From: JAFGJQ01 sp052034525
Lineage (GTDB): Bacteria; Planctomycetota; Phycisphaerae; UBA1845
NCBI GenBank assembly: GCA_052034525.1
Contig: JBPOIK010000047.1
Span: 1 to 28,117 of the forward strand
Length of the DNA: 28,117 nucleotides
Direction: 5' to 3'
Of the stretch, positions 8,471-16,692 are shown piece after piece. The notes beneath the pieces were generated by a model, which had not been told where the DNA came from, did not search any database, and saw only the letters and a program-made list of their open reading frames with translations. Each line of letters starts with the position of its first letter. Within the stretch, counting starts at the first letter, position 1. The position numbers and the translations under genes are program-made.

Positions 8471-9586
8471 TCACGCGAGCGCCGCGGTCCCGCTTAGGCG
8501 TGATGATCCGCGGGGGGTGCCGGCCATCCGGGCGTACAGCGATTCCCAGCGTTGCACGCAGCCGTTCCATTCGTATTCCGCCGCGACCAGCTCCCGCCCG
8601 GCGCGGCCCATCGTTCGACGCTGCCCGGCGTCGGTAAGCAGCCGGACAATGGCCCCCGTCAGGGCGTCCACATCGTCGGGCGGGACCAGCAGCCCTGTTT
8701 GCCCGTCGCGCACGGTCTCCACCAGGCCGCAGACGCGGCTGGCGACCACCGGGACCTCCATGGCCGCCGCCTCCAGCGCGGCCACGCAGAAGCTCTCGCC
8801 GATGGAGGGGATGGCGCAGACATCCCACCGGGCAATGTGCTCCGGCAGCGATTCATGAGGCACCGGGTCGATCCAGGTCACCGCGTCGCCCACGCCGGCC
8901 GACTCGACAATCGCTCGGCACTCGTCGCGCTGCGGACCGCGGCCGATCAGTTCGAATCGAGCCGACGGCATTCGCCACAACACTTTCGGTATGGCCCGGG
9001 CCAGTACGGTCGGACCGTACACCGGCTTGAAACCTTTGAAGAACCCGACGGTGAGCGGGCGGTCCGCCTCCCGCGGACGCGGCTGAAACTGATCCAGGTC
9101 CACGCCCATCGGTACGACCTCGATGGCCTCACGGGGAATGTCCGCGAACGCGGCCACGTCCCCTGTGAACGCACGCGACCAGACGCATACGGTGTGCCCC
9201 ATCCGGATCAAATCACGCCGGTACCGCGCAATCGGTTCCGGCCAGACCGGGATCTCCGGCGGTTTCACCACGTCGGAGCCCAGCGGCGTCACCAGCAGGC
9301 GGCCGGCGGCGGCTATCTCCGGCGAGAGTCCGAAATCCTGAAGAAACTGCACGTGCACCACGTCGTGCTCGCGCATCAACCGCCGCAGGTACATCGTGCG
9401 GCGACGATGCCATCGCGCGGGGTATCGCAGGCCGAATCGGGGAATCCGGTACGGCTCCACACAGACGCCCGGAATCTCCGCGGATTTGTACGACACGACT
9501 CGGAGGTAGTGCCCGCGGGCGGCCACACTCGAAGCCAGGCGGCGCGTATGAATGCACGGTGCATCGGCCAGCATGCAGATTTTCAC
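8471..9586 (-). CDS. Family 4 (GT-B) glycosyltransferase
   Basis: A 371-residue GT4 enzyme. The N-terminus MKICMLADAPCIHTRRLASS and HDVVHVQFLQDFG mark the acceptor domain. VPMGVDLDQF and VGFFKGFKPVYG begin the nucleotide-sugar domain, and SIGESFCVAALEAAAMEVPVVAS contains the E-x7-E donor motif. The GTG start at 9586 overlaps the TGA of the ABC ATPase gene (GTGA). AGGGAG lies about 8 bp upstream. It is cotranscribed with the exporter and sugar-nucleotide genes, so a role in assembling the exported glycan is likely. Donor and linkage cannot be read from sequence. Confidence 0.9.
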   Translation of the reverse strand: MKICMLADAPCIHTRRLASSVAARGHYLRVVSYKSAEIPGVCVEPYRIPRFGLRYPARWHRRRTMYLRRLMREHDVVHVQFLQDFGLSPEIAAAGRLLVTPLGSDVVKPPEIPVWPEPIARYRRDLIRMGHTVCVWSRAFTGDVAAFADIPREAIEVVPMGVDLDQFQPRPREADRPLTVGFFKGFKPVYGPTVLARAIPKVLWRMPSARFELIGRGPQRDECRAIVESAGVGDAVTWIDPVPHESLPEHIARWDVCAIPSIGESFCVAALEAAAMEVPVVASRVCGLVETVRDGQTGLLVPPDDVDALTGAIVRLLTDAGQRRTMGRAGRELVAAEYEWNGCVQRWESLYARMAGTPRGSSRLSGTAALA

Positions 9587-10842
9587 GGTTCACTCCCTGT
9601 CAGAGCGGCTGCCGGTTCACGCGCGTCCAGCCGCTCGACCCGCTCGGGCCACCGATGGGGCAACGCGAGGACCCCGGTCGGCCGTCCTTCATCGTCAATC
9701 AGCAATGGAATGCGCTGCGGCGACTCGGCCACCAGGCTGCATTCCGTGTTGTTCCACAACCGTCCCCACGCCACATAATGTCCGCCAGCCAGCGGCAGCG
9801 CGGGCAGGCGCACGCGCAGACGGGAAAGACCGGCCGGCATCCGGTACAACCGGCCTTCGCGGCCGCTGTTGAAGTTGACGAACAACGCGCCGTTCAGCGC
9901 CCGGAAGCTGACCTCCGCGCTGAGCCGGTCCACGGGCGAGCCGAGCTGAACGTCCATCTCCACGTCCAGCGGCTCATGGCTGCGAACCGTCCGCACCTCC
10001 TGGCCGCCGGCGTTCCGGAAGCGCAGCCCGACCAGCCGGCCGGGCAGGTGGTTCGTCCGCCGGCAGTCCATGTAGGAGTGCTCGCCGATCGCGCTCATCG
10101 TGGCTTCCATGTAGTGCTCGACGGCAGCCGCCGGCTCTCCCGCGAAGCTCACCCGCCCGCGATCGAGCACCACCGCCCGATGGCAGATGGACCGCATCTG
10201 CTCGAGATTGTGCGTGACGAACACCAGCGTGGCCCCGCGATCGACCAGCTCGCGCATGCGGGTCTCACACCGCTGGCGGAACGCGACATCTCCCACGGAG
10301 AGCACCTCGTCCACCAGCAGAATGTCCGGGTCGACGTGGGCCGCCACCGAGAAACCCAACCGCGCGGTCATTCCGGTGCTGTACCGCTTGACCGGCGTGT
10401 CCAGAAAGTCCCCCAGGCCGGAGAACGCCACAATGGCGTCCAGCTTGCGATCCACCTCCGACCGGCTCATGCCCATGATGGCGCCGTTGAGGTAGATGTT
10501 CTCCCGCCCGGTCAGGTCGCCATGCATGCCGGCGCTGATCTCGATGAGGGCGGAGAGCCGTCCGTTGACCCGGATGCGCCCGTCATCGGGCTTCAGGATG
10601 CCGGCCAGAAGCTTGAGCGACGTACTCTTGCCCGCGCCGTTGGGGCCGATGATGCCCAGCGCCTCGCCGCGGGCGGCCTCCAGCGACACGTCCTGGAGGG
10701 CGTGAAAAAGGCCCGTCCGTTCGCGCGTGCGGCCGGCCAGCCGGGCCAGCGCGGCCGCCGCCACGTCGCGCAAGCTGTCGTGAAGCTGCCCCCGACGGAA
10801 GGTTTTGGAAACGCGCTCGAATCGAACGACCGCCTCGCCCAT
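9583..10842 (-). CDS. wzt: Polysaccharide ABC exporter ATPase, Wzt-like with carbohydrate-binding tail
   Basis: A 419-residue ATPase of the O-antigen/teichoic-acid export class. Walker A GPNGAGKST is at 66-74, the class-typical signature YSTGMTARLGFSVA at 154-167, Walker B ILLVDE at 174-179, and the H-loop VFVTHN with His211. Residues from about 245 to the end form a beta-rich domain (VDVEMDVQL-like strands, AEVSFRALNGALFVNFNS). In Wzt proteins such a domain recognises the modified non-reducing end of the glycan before export. The ATG at 10842 overlaps the permease stop as TGATG. The symbol is by analogy; strict orthology is not shown. Confidence 0.92.
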   Translation of the reverse strand: MGEAVVRFERVSKTFRRGQLHDSLRDVAAAALARLAGRTRERTGLFHALQDVSLEAARGEALGIIGPNGAGKSTSLKLLAGILKPDDGRIRVNGRLSALIEISAGMHGDLTGRENIYLNGAIMGMSRSEVDRKLDAIVAFSGLGDFLDTPVKRYSTGMTARLGFSVAAHVDPDILLVDEVLSVGDVAFRQRCETRMRELVDRGATLVFVTHNLEQMRSICHRAVVLDRGRVSFAGEPAAAVEHYMEATMSAIGEHSYMDCRRTNHLPGRLVGLRFRNAGGQEVRTVRSHEPLDVEMDVQLGSPVDRLSAEVSFRALNGALFVNFNSGREGRLYRMPAGLSRLRVRLPALPLAGGHYVAWGRLWNNTECSLVAESPQRIPLLIDDEGRPTGVLALPHRWPERVERLDAREPAAALTGSEP

Positions 10843-11663
10843 CACACGCACTCCGCGAACCGGTGGGCCTGCCGGCGGAAGACCCGCCAGCTCAGGCCCA
10901 GGATCAGCATGGAAACCACGGCGGCGAATGCGAAACGGGCGGTAAACGGGCTTTGCCCCTCGATGATGCAGCGGCGGTAGCCCTCGATGATGGGCGTCAT
11001 GGGGTTGGCGGCCACCATCCAGCCGGTCATCGAGCCGTCGACGGGCAGCGGATACACCACGCACGTCAGGAACATCCAGAGTTGAATAACCACGGAAAAA
11101 ACCTGCCGCACGTCGCGGAAGAAAAGGTTGGCCATGGCCAGCACCATGCCCAGGCCGGCGGTCAGCGCAAGCTGAACCAGGATCACGACCGGCGTCAGCA
11201 GCACGGTGGGGTGAAAAACGTAGGACCAGCCGCTGTCGCCCAGATGAAAATACGCCACCAGACCCGCCAGCACGGTCCCGGCGACGCAGAAGTCGATGAG
11301 GCACGAGCCGATGGCGGACAGGGGAAAGACCTCGCGAGGAAAGTACACCTTGGTCACCAGGCTGCGATTGGCCACCAGCGAATTCACACAGCCGTTCAGC
11401 GACGCGCTGAAAAACGTCCACGGAACCAGGCCCAGGTAGGCGAACAGGACGTACGGCATGCCCGTCTGAAGATTCACCTTCACCCCGCATGTGAAGACGA
11501 ACGTGAACACCAGTGTGGTCGAAAGCGGAATCAGCACCGCCCACGCGATGCCCAGCACCGACTGCTTGTAGCGTACGCGCAGATCGCGCCAGGTCAGGCT
11601 CCACCAGAGATGGCGGTACCGGATCAGTTCGGCCAGGGCGTCGGGGTTTCCGATCGCGAGCAT
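10842..11663 (-). CDS. wzm: Polysaccharide ABC exporter permease, Wzm-like
   Basis: A 273-residue ABC-2 type permease. It opens with the amphipathic segment LIRYRHLWWSLTWRDLRVRYKQSVLGIAWAVL shared by Wzm/TagG-type proteins (quoted in part: RDLRVRYKQSVLG). About six hydrophobic segments follow, including VLIPLSTTLVFTFVFTC and VVIQLWMFLTCVVYPLPV. The NPMTPIIEGYRRCIIEG motif near the C-terminus is characteristic. The start is ATG 11663, with AGGAGG 11 bp upstream, a slightly long spacing. It is the first gene of a minus-strand operon and is divergent from the GT-C-like gene. With the ATPase it should move an undecaprenyl-linked glycan across the inner membrane. Confidence 0.92.
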   Translation of the reverse strand: MLAIGNPDALAELIRYRHLWWSLTWRDLRVRYKQSVLGIAWAVLIPLSTTLVFTFVFTCGVKVNLQTGMPYVLFAYLGLVPWTFFSASLNGCVNSLVANRSLVTKVYFPREVFPLSAIGSCLIDFCVAGTVLAGLVAYFHLGDSGWSYVFHPTVLLTPVVILVQLALTAGLGMVLAMANLFFRDVRQVFSVVIQLWMFLTCVVYPLPVDGSMTGWMVAANPMTPIIEGYRRCIIEGQSPFTARFAFAAVVSMLILGLSWRVFRRQAHRFAECV

Positions 11664-11864
11664 GAATGGGCGGACCTCCTCCCGGCGGCGCGGATCGCGC
11701 GGCACGGTCTGCGTGAGACTGTTTTCGGACGTTCCGGGGCCGATCTTTTGTCCGAAGCGGCGATCCGGTCCCCGCTCGTCAAACTCCCGCCTGACAATGT
11801 CCGATAAGGCGAAGGGCCGTAAGCCCGCGGGAGGAGCGTGCGGCCCCGGAAGAAACGTCGCCCG

Positions 11865-13730
11865 ATGACCACAATCGTCTCCATGCAAACACAATCCGCC
11901 GCTCCGCCGGCCGCGCGGCGACGGGCGTGGCGCGGATGGGTGGCCGGCGCCGTGGGGGTGGCGGCCGTTTCCGGTGTGCTTTTCACGCTGCCGGGCCGCG
12001 CGGACATCGCTCCGCGAGTTCAGGCGGACTACTGCTACACGTTCCTGGCAGCGGACCGGCTGTATGCGGGACTCGGCCCGACGTCCACGCCTCCGCACGC
12101 GCCCTTTCAGAAGTGGGAATGGTCCGCGGACTGGGTGGTTCTGACCCAGTGGCCGGTGGGCTATCCGGCCCTGTTGTGTGCCGTGCGCGGCCTCCTGCGG
12201 TCCACTACGGGGGCCGCCGGGCAGGGCATCGCCCTTGTCTCGGTGGCGCTGGCCCTGGTGGCCTGGTTCGCCTGGGGCCGGCGCGTGCTGCCCCCCGGGC
12301 CGGTGTCGTGGCTTCTGGCCGTCGTGGCAGCGTGCAGTGCGGTGTCCGTCGAGGCCCTGATCAACCCGGCTACGGACACGGTGGTTCTGGCACTCGTGCC
12401 GGTAACGCTGCTGCTGGCACAGACTGCCCTGGAGCGACGCCCTGGGCCGCCGTCCGGTCTTCTGTTCGCCGTCGGAGCGCTGGCCGGTGCGCTATTCTGG
12501 TTCCGCTATGCCGCGATCTATGTGCCGGCGGCCATCGGGCTGGTTCTGCTGATCGGTCGAGTGCGGCGCCGCGCCGGCTCCCGGGCAATTGGCGCCTACG
12601 CGACGGGGGTCCTGGTTCCGGTGGTTTCGCTGCTGGTGTTCAACCGCGTATGTGCCACCGCCGTTCCGCTGCAAGAGCAACTCAACCTCGGCGCTTCGAT
12701 GAGACCCGATCCCGATCCGGCCATCCTCGCCACCGCGTGGTGGAAGTTCACCGGCCTTCCGTTCTACCACTACCTGTGGTACAGCCGCTGGGTTCTGGCG
12801 GTCGGCGTGCCGGCCGGCGTGCTGCTGTCTGTTCTGCTTCGTCGGGCCTGGCGTCGGGCGGCCCTGACCTTTGTTCGTCGGCCCGCCTATCTGCTGAGCG
12901 CCGCGACGGTCGTGGTCCTGCTGGTGATGCTCATCTCGGCCACGATGGTATTCCGCGCGAAGTACGACTACGCGAACCTGGAACGGTACTACGTGGTAAC
13001 ACGCCCGTTGTACCTGCTGTTGTTCGTCGGTCCCCTGCTGGCTCTGCCGAGCCGATTCGTGCGCGCCGCCGCCAGCCTGCCCCTGTTGCTGTGCCTGTCG
13101 TGGTACGTGCAGGTGGAGTGGCCGCGACCGTACCAGCGATGGCTTGCCGCGGAGCGCCCCCGAACGGAGTACGGTCGCTGGGCGCGTTGCTTCGAGCCGG
13201 GCAGTCGGGAGCTGTATCGCTGGCTGCGCGGGATGAACGCTCCGGGCCTGATGGTCGTGAGCAATCATCCGGACGAGATCGCGCTGGAGACCTGGGTGCC
13301 GGCCTGTCCACTGCCGCAGGACGAAGACCAACTGCACCGTTGGGCCGCGCGGATGCGCGAGGCACGCCGCGTGGACGATCTATGTATCCTTTTCGTGCTG
13401 GATCCCAGCAATCATACGCGTGACTACTACCTGCCGCCGCCGGAGCAGGTCGTGGACGACTTCCGCCTGATTCCGTTCGCCGGGGCGCCGGACTCGATCC
13501 GCCGCTTGGTGTTTGAGTACCGGTTGCCGAACCGCCGGTCATGCCGATACGATACGGACCGGGCGCGGACCTGCCCGGAGACCGTTCATGAAACGAATTT
13601 GCTGGCCGAACGTCACCGTCATTGCGCATCCGGTTGTGCAGGAACAGCTCACCATCGCCCGCGACAAGACCACGGGCGTGCAGGCGTTCCGTCGTCTGCT
13701 CAAGCAGATTACCCGCTTCATGGCCTTTGA
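11865..13730 (+). CDS. Polytopic membrane protein, GT-C glycosyltransferase-like
   Basis: A protein of about 621 residues with at least nine hydrophobic segments in the first 420 residues. The first periplasmic loop has QADYCYTFLAADRLYAGLG, and a later WPVGYPALLC segment follows. Both resemble the Asp-containing loop and PPGYP-type motif of PMT/ArnT GT-C enzymes, which use lipid-linked sugars. The C-terminal ~150 residues are soluble. GTG 11838 is an alternative start. The last ~60 residues (from about 13545) are basic, look non-native and overlap upp by 143 nt. A shift into another frame would instead end at TGA 13589-13591, overlapping the upp ATG. The true C-terminus is therefore doubtful. 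GT-C assignment is by motif resemblance only. Confidence 0.7.
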   Translation: MTTIVSMQTQSAAPPAARRRAWRGWVAGAVGVAAVSGVLFTLPGRADIAPRVQADYCYTFLAADRLYAGLGPTSTPPHAPFQKWEWSADWVVLTQWPVGYPALLCAVRGLLRSTTGAAGQGIALVSVALALVAWFAWGRRVLPPGPVSWLLAVVAACSAVSVEALINPATDTVVLALVPVTLLLAQTALERRPGPPSGLLFAVGALAGALFWFRYAAIYVPAAIGLVLLIGRVRRRAGSRAIGAYATGVLVPVVSLLVFNRVCATAVPLQEQLNLGASMRPDPDPAILATAWWKFTGLPFYHYLWYSRWVLAVGVPAGVLLSVLLRRAWRRAALTFVRRPAYLLSAATVVVLLVMLISATMVFRAKYDYANLERYYVVTRPLYLLLFVGPLLALPSRFVRAAASLPLLLCLSWYVQVEWPRPYQRWLAAERPRTEYGRWARCFEPGSRELYRWLRGMNAPGLMVVSNHPDEIALETWVPACPLPQDEDQLHRWAARMREARRVDDLCILFVLDPSNHTRDYYLPPPEQVVDDFRLIPFAGAPDSIRRLVFEYRLPNRRSCRYDTDRARTCPETVHETNLLAERHRHCASGCAGTAHHRPRQDHGRAGVPSSAQADYPLHGL

Positions 13731-14229
13731 GGTTTTCCGCGATTACCCCACGGAGCCGCTGGACGTCGAAACGCCGATGGCAACCCATCGCGGAGTCCGT
13801 CTGGCGCGCGGGCTGACGCTCGTGCCGATCCTGCGGGCCGGCCTGGGCATGACCGACGGCGTGCTAGAGCTGTTTCCGTCCGCCCGCGTCGGCTACCTGG
13901 GCATCTACCGCAACCAGGACACGCTCCAGCCGGTGACGTACTACAACAAGCTCCCGCCCAACATCGCCGACACCGAAGTGCTGGTAATCGATCCCATGCT
14001 GGCGACGGCCGGTTCGCTCGTCGCGGCATTGGACGTGCTGAAGGAGACCGGGGCGAAGCACATCAAGGTACTGTGCCTGGTGGCGGCGCCCGAAGGACTG
14101 GCCGCGTTCACGGCTCGACATCCGGAGGTGCCGGTCTTCACGGCCGCCATCGACTCGCACCTGGACCATCGCGGCTACATCGTGCCCGGCCTGGGCGACG
14201 CGGGTGATCGACTGTTCGGAACGGCCTGA
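13588..14229 (+). CDS. upp: Uracil phosphoribosyltransferase
   Basis: A 213-residue pyrimidine-salvage enzyme that makes UMP and PPi from uracil and PRPP in the cytoplasm. TRFMAFEVFRDYP and VPILRAGLGM are typical of bacterial Upp. VLVIDPMLATAGS (about 131-143) is the PRPP loop, and the C-terminal GYIVPGLGDAGDRLFGT is the uracil-binding hallmark. Length matches the family. The ATG at 13588 has GGAG about 8 bp upstream. It overlaps the preceding membrane-protein frame, and the next gene starts 14 bp after its stop. Confidence 0.97.
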   Translation: MKRICWPNVTVIAHPVVQEQLTIARDKTTGVQAFRRLLKQITRFMAFEVFRDYPTEPLDVETPMATHRGVRLARGLTLVPILRAGLGMTDGVLELFPSARVGYLGIYRNQDTLQPVTYYNKLPPNIADTEVLVIDPMLATAGSLVAALDVLKETGAKHIKVLCLVAAPEGLAAFTARHPEVPVFTAAIDSHLDHRGYIVPGLGDAGDRLFGTA

Positions 14230-14243
14230 GGCGAAGCAGCTCC

Positions 14244-15149
14244 ATGACCGACTTCACGACGGGAGAGAAGGATTTCGAGCGGTTCCGCAAGTCGGGCCTG
14301 CTGGCCGGCGGCAGTCGGGCCATCGGGACCGTGTTCGTGCGGGCTCGGACGGCGCTGGCGCGCGGGCTGGTGCGGCTCGGCGCCCGACCGAACCACATCA
14401 CGGTGGCGGGCTTCGGAATTACGCTGTTTGCCGCGGCGTGCTTCGTCGTCGGTGCCGGCCACCAGGCGCCGTACGAAGGCCCGACTGCCGGCGTGGGGCA
14501 GAGCCTGTGGCCCGTGGCGGCGGCGCTGTTCCTGCTGCTGGCCGGGGCGTGCGACATGCTGGATGGGGCGGTGGCCCGGCAGGGGAACTCCGGCACGCCG
14601 TTCGGCGGCGTGCTGGATTCCACACTGGACCGGCTGAGCGACATTGCGGTCTATCTCGGAATGGCGATTCACTTCGCATACTACGGAAACGTGACGTATA
14701 CCGTGCTGTCCGTCGCGGCCATGTGCAACGGATACATGATCAGCTACGTGAAGGCCCGGGCTGAGGACCTGATCGACGACTGCAGCGTGGGCTACTGGCT
14801 GCGGGGCGAGCGGTGTGGAGGGCTTCTGCTGGCGTGTTTGTGTTTTCACGTGCCGGCCTGGCTGTGGCTGCAGGCGACGACCCCGCTGGGCACCGTGGCC
14901 CGCCGCCTCTGGCACGCACATCGAGTTCTGAGGGACGGGGGCCGTTCGCCGGTGCGGTCGACAAGCGACCGTCCGAGCCTGTTGCGGGCGATCTGGCGCG
15001 GCGACACGCCGCGCGGCTCCATCGCCTATGACGTGGTGACCGGCGTGGCGATCGCCTTCTTTGTATTTGCCCCGTGGATCTGGCCGTTTTTCTACGGCGG
15101 CACGGACCCGTTGCGAGCCGCACTGCTGCGCCTGATGCCCGCCGCCTGA
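14244..15149 (+). CDS. CDP-alcohol phosphatidyltransferase family membrane enzyme
   Basis: A 301-residue integral membrane protein. It holds the full signature D-x2-D-G-x2-A-R-x8-G-x3-D-x3-D as D104, D107, G108, A111, R112, G121, D125 and D129, which binds CDP and two metal ions. Hydrophobic segments flank it (ITVAGFGITLFAAACFVVG, VAAALFLLLAGACD, VAIAFFVFAPWIWPFFYG). It should join CDP-diacylglycerol to a polyol phosphate or related alcohol. The acceptor (glycerol-3-phosphate or inositol-phosphate) cannot be decided. It lies 14 bp after upp with a weak ribosome site, so they are probably cotranscribed. Confidence 0.92.
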   Translation: MTDFTTGEKDFERFRKSGLLAGGSRAIGTVFVRARTALARGLVRLGARPNHITVAGFGITLFAAACFVVGAGHQAPYEGPTAGVGQSLWPVAAALFLLLAGACDMLDGAVARQGNSGTPFGGVLDSTLDRLSDIAVYLGMAIHFAYYGNVTYTVLSVAAMCNGYMISYVKARAEDLIDDCSVGYWLRGERCGGLLLACLCFHVPAWLWLQATTPLGTVARRLWHAHRVLRDGGRSPVRSTSDRPSLLRAIWRGDTPRGSIAYDVVTGVAIAFFVFAPWIWPFFYGGTDPLRAALLRLMPAA

Positions 15150-15766
15150 GCGCAGGAACTCTTCACGTGCTGACGGGCAAGCAGGAAGAGAGGCGGGGCG
15201 TCGTTGGACGCAGACGTTGACGGCATCGCGCGGGTTGGCGAAGGCGGACCGGTTTTGCCGATCGTACGTCGTGAGTGCCGTTCTGAGCATTTGTATTACC
15301 TGACGGGCGTACGGGGCAGCGTCGATGCGATGACTAACCCTGTCGGACAGGTCGGCGAACGGTGCTTCCACACCCTGTACGGCCAGCCCACCATCCCCGC
15401 CGCCGATCCGAGCGCAGCGGTCCCCGTTGGTTCGCAAGGCAGAGCAATAGTATCTTCGAAACAAGCGAGCGGGTTCTCAGAAGAGAGTCCGGGCGATTTC
15501 ACTTGAACCCTGAGCCAGGACACTGGCACCCCGGAACGGTCCGCCAAACAAGAAAAATGGATGTAACCTTACTCTTGGGAAAATTTGCGTCCGCCGCTCT
15601 GCCATATGCTTTTGACGCAAGGGCACCACGAATTATTCTGCGTATTCGCTTGTTCCGTCGAGAATCCGCCATTGGCAGGGCCATGGGGGATTCGGTATCC
15701 GCCTGATATGGCACCCGGGATTCGTTCGAGTACAATGCCTGTATACTACTGGCAAAGGAGTGTAGC
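15150..15766. other. Intergenic stretch without a convincing gene
   Basis: Short frames here have shadow-like composition and poor starts. The second half becomes AT-richer. TTGACG at 15614 is followed by a weak TATTCT, and TATACT at 15742-15747 may be the -10 box of the HTH gene just downstream. No repeat or strong hairpin with a T-run was seen. Confidence 0.5.
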
Positions 15767-16204
15767 GTGCCAAATCTTGCATCCGTTCTAAAAGAAGAAA
15801 TCCGCCGCCTGGCCCGGAAGGAGAGCAAGGCGCAGGTCCATGCCGCCCGACGTGCGGCCGTGGCACACCGCCGCGACATCGCCGCTCTGAAGCGGCAGGT
15901 TCGGGCGATGGCCAAGCGAATCGCGTTTCTCGAATCACAGGAAAAGAAACGAGTCGCCAGATCCACGCCCGAGGCGCCTTCCGGGCGGGTTCGCTTCTCC
16001 GCCCGCTGGCTCAAGGCGCACCGGTCGCGACTGGGCATGTCGGCCGCTGATTACGGAAAACTCGCGGGGGTCTCAGCGCTGACGATTTACAACTGGGAAA
16101 GCGGCAAAGCGAAACCCCGTCAGAAGGGAGTCGCCGCCCTTGCCGCCATACGCGGACTGCGCAAGCGAGAAGCGCTTAGGCGGCTGGAAATGCTGGGCGG
16201 ATAA
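15767..16204 (+). CDS. Coiled-coil plus XRE-family helix-turn-helix DNA-binding protein
   Basis: A 145-residue protein. Residues 1-65 are highly charged and helical (MPNLASVLKEEIRRLARKE, then RRDIAALKRQVRAMAKRI) and probably form a coiled coil. Residues 75-130 form an XRE-type HTH: WLKAHRSRLGMSAADYGKLAGVSALTIYNWESGK. The GTG start is set by AAAGGAG about 7 bp upstream and by the conserved-looking MPNLASVLKEEI opening. It stands alone between two stretches without genes, so its target cannot be inferred from neighbours. Similar small regulators are common in Planctomycetota. Confidence 0.85.
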   Translation: MPNLASVLKEEIRRLARKESKAQVHAARRAAVAHRRDIAALKRQVRAMAKRIAFLESQEKKRVARSTPEAPSGRVRFSARWLKAHRSRLGMSAADYGKLAGVSALTIYNWESGKAKPRQKGVAALAAIRGLRKREALRRLEMLGG

Positions 16205-16692
16205 GAGCGGCGAAGACTGGCGGGCGAGGTGACCTGCCCATGTCGCCACCGCCGGAGCACGGAGTGTTCGTCCAATCAACAGTACGTTGGCCTCGCTTGG
16301 CGTCCGGTGCGCGGAGCACGCGTTCGCCCGTGGATGCACCGACAAACGGGCGCCGAATTCGGGCCCGTTCGTTTGTTGACACAGATTTACGTCCGTGCGC
16401 CGGAACTCCAGGAGTTCGAGCAGGTCACTCCCGTTGTCGCCGAGTGCGGCCCATCCGTTCTTCCCATCCATCTGATGGTGCATCGCACGCGAGTCGCAGT
16501 GGAGAACCCGGGATTCGAACGGCGGACAGAACCACGCCCTACCGGCAGCGCGGTTCCCCAGGCCGCCCGCCAATTTGATGCGGACCGCAGCCACGGAACG
16601 GTCGTTGCCGCCGCCGAAAAAGACGTATATCAAAACACTCTGGCTGTCTTCGCCACGCGGGATGATGTCCCCGGCGGCACCGCGTCTCGCTC
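16205..16692. other. Convergent intergenic stretch without a convincing gene
   Basis: It lies between the HTH stop and the glycosyltransferase stop. Several frames are open but have no ribosome sites and show shadow-like composition. GGGATTCGAAC at about 16511 recalls a reversed tRNA T-loop, but no stem or body fits it. Confidence 0.5.

Noticed and set aside
14175..15464. 429-aa minus-strand ORF opposite the CDP-alcohol phosphatidyltransferase
   Set aside because: Composition is His/Arg/Pro/Gln-rich with no motifs. The plus strand has a full catalytic signature and correct length.
16505..16530. tRNA T-arm-like sequence GGGATTCGAAC on the reverse strand
   Set aside because: The flanks do not form a T-stem, and no acceptor, anticodon or D-arm could be built.
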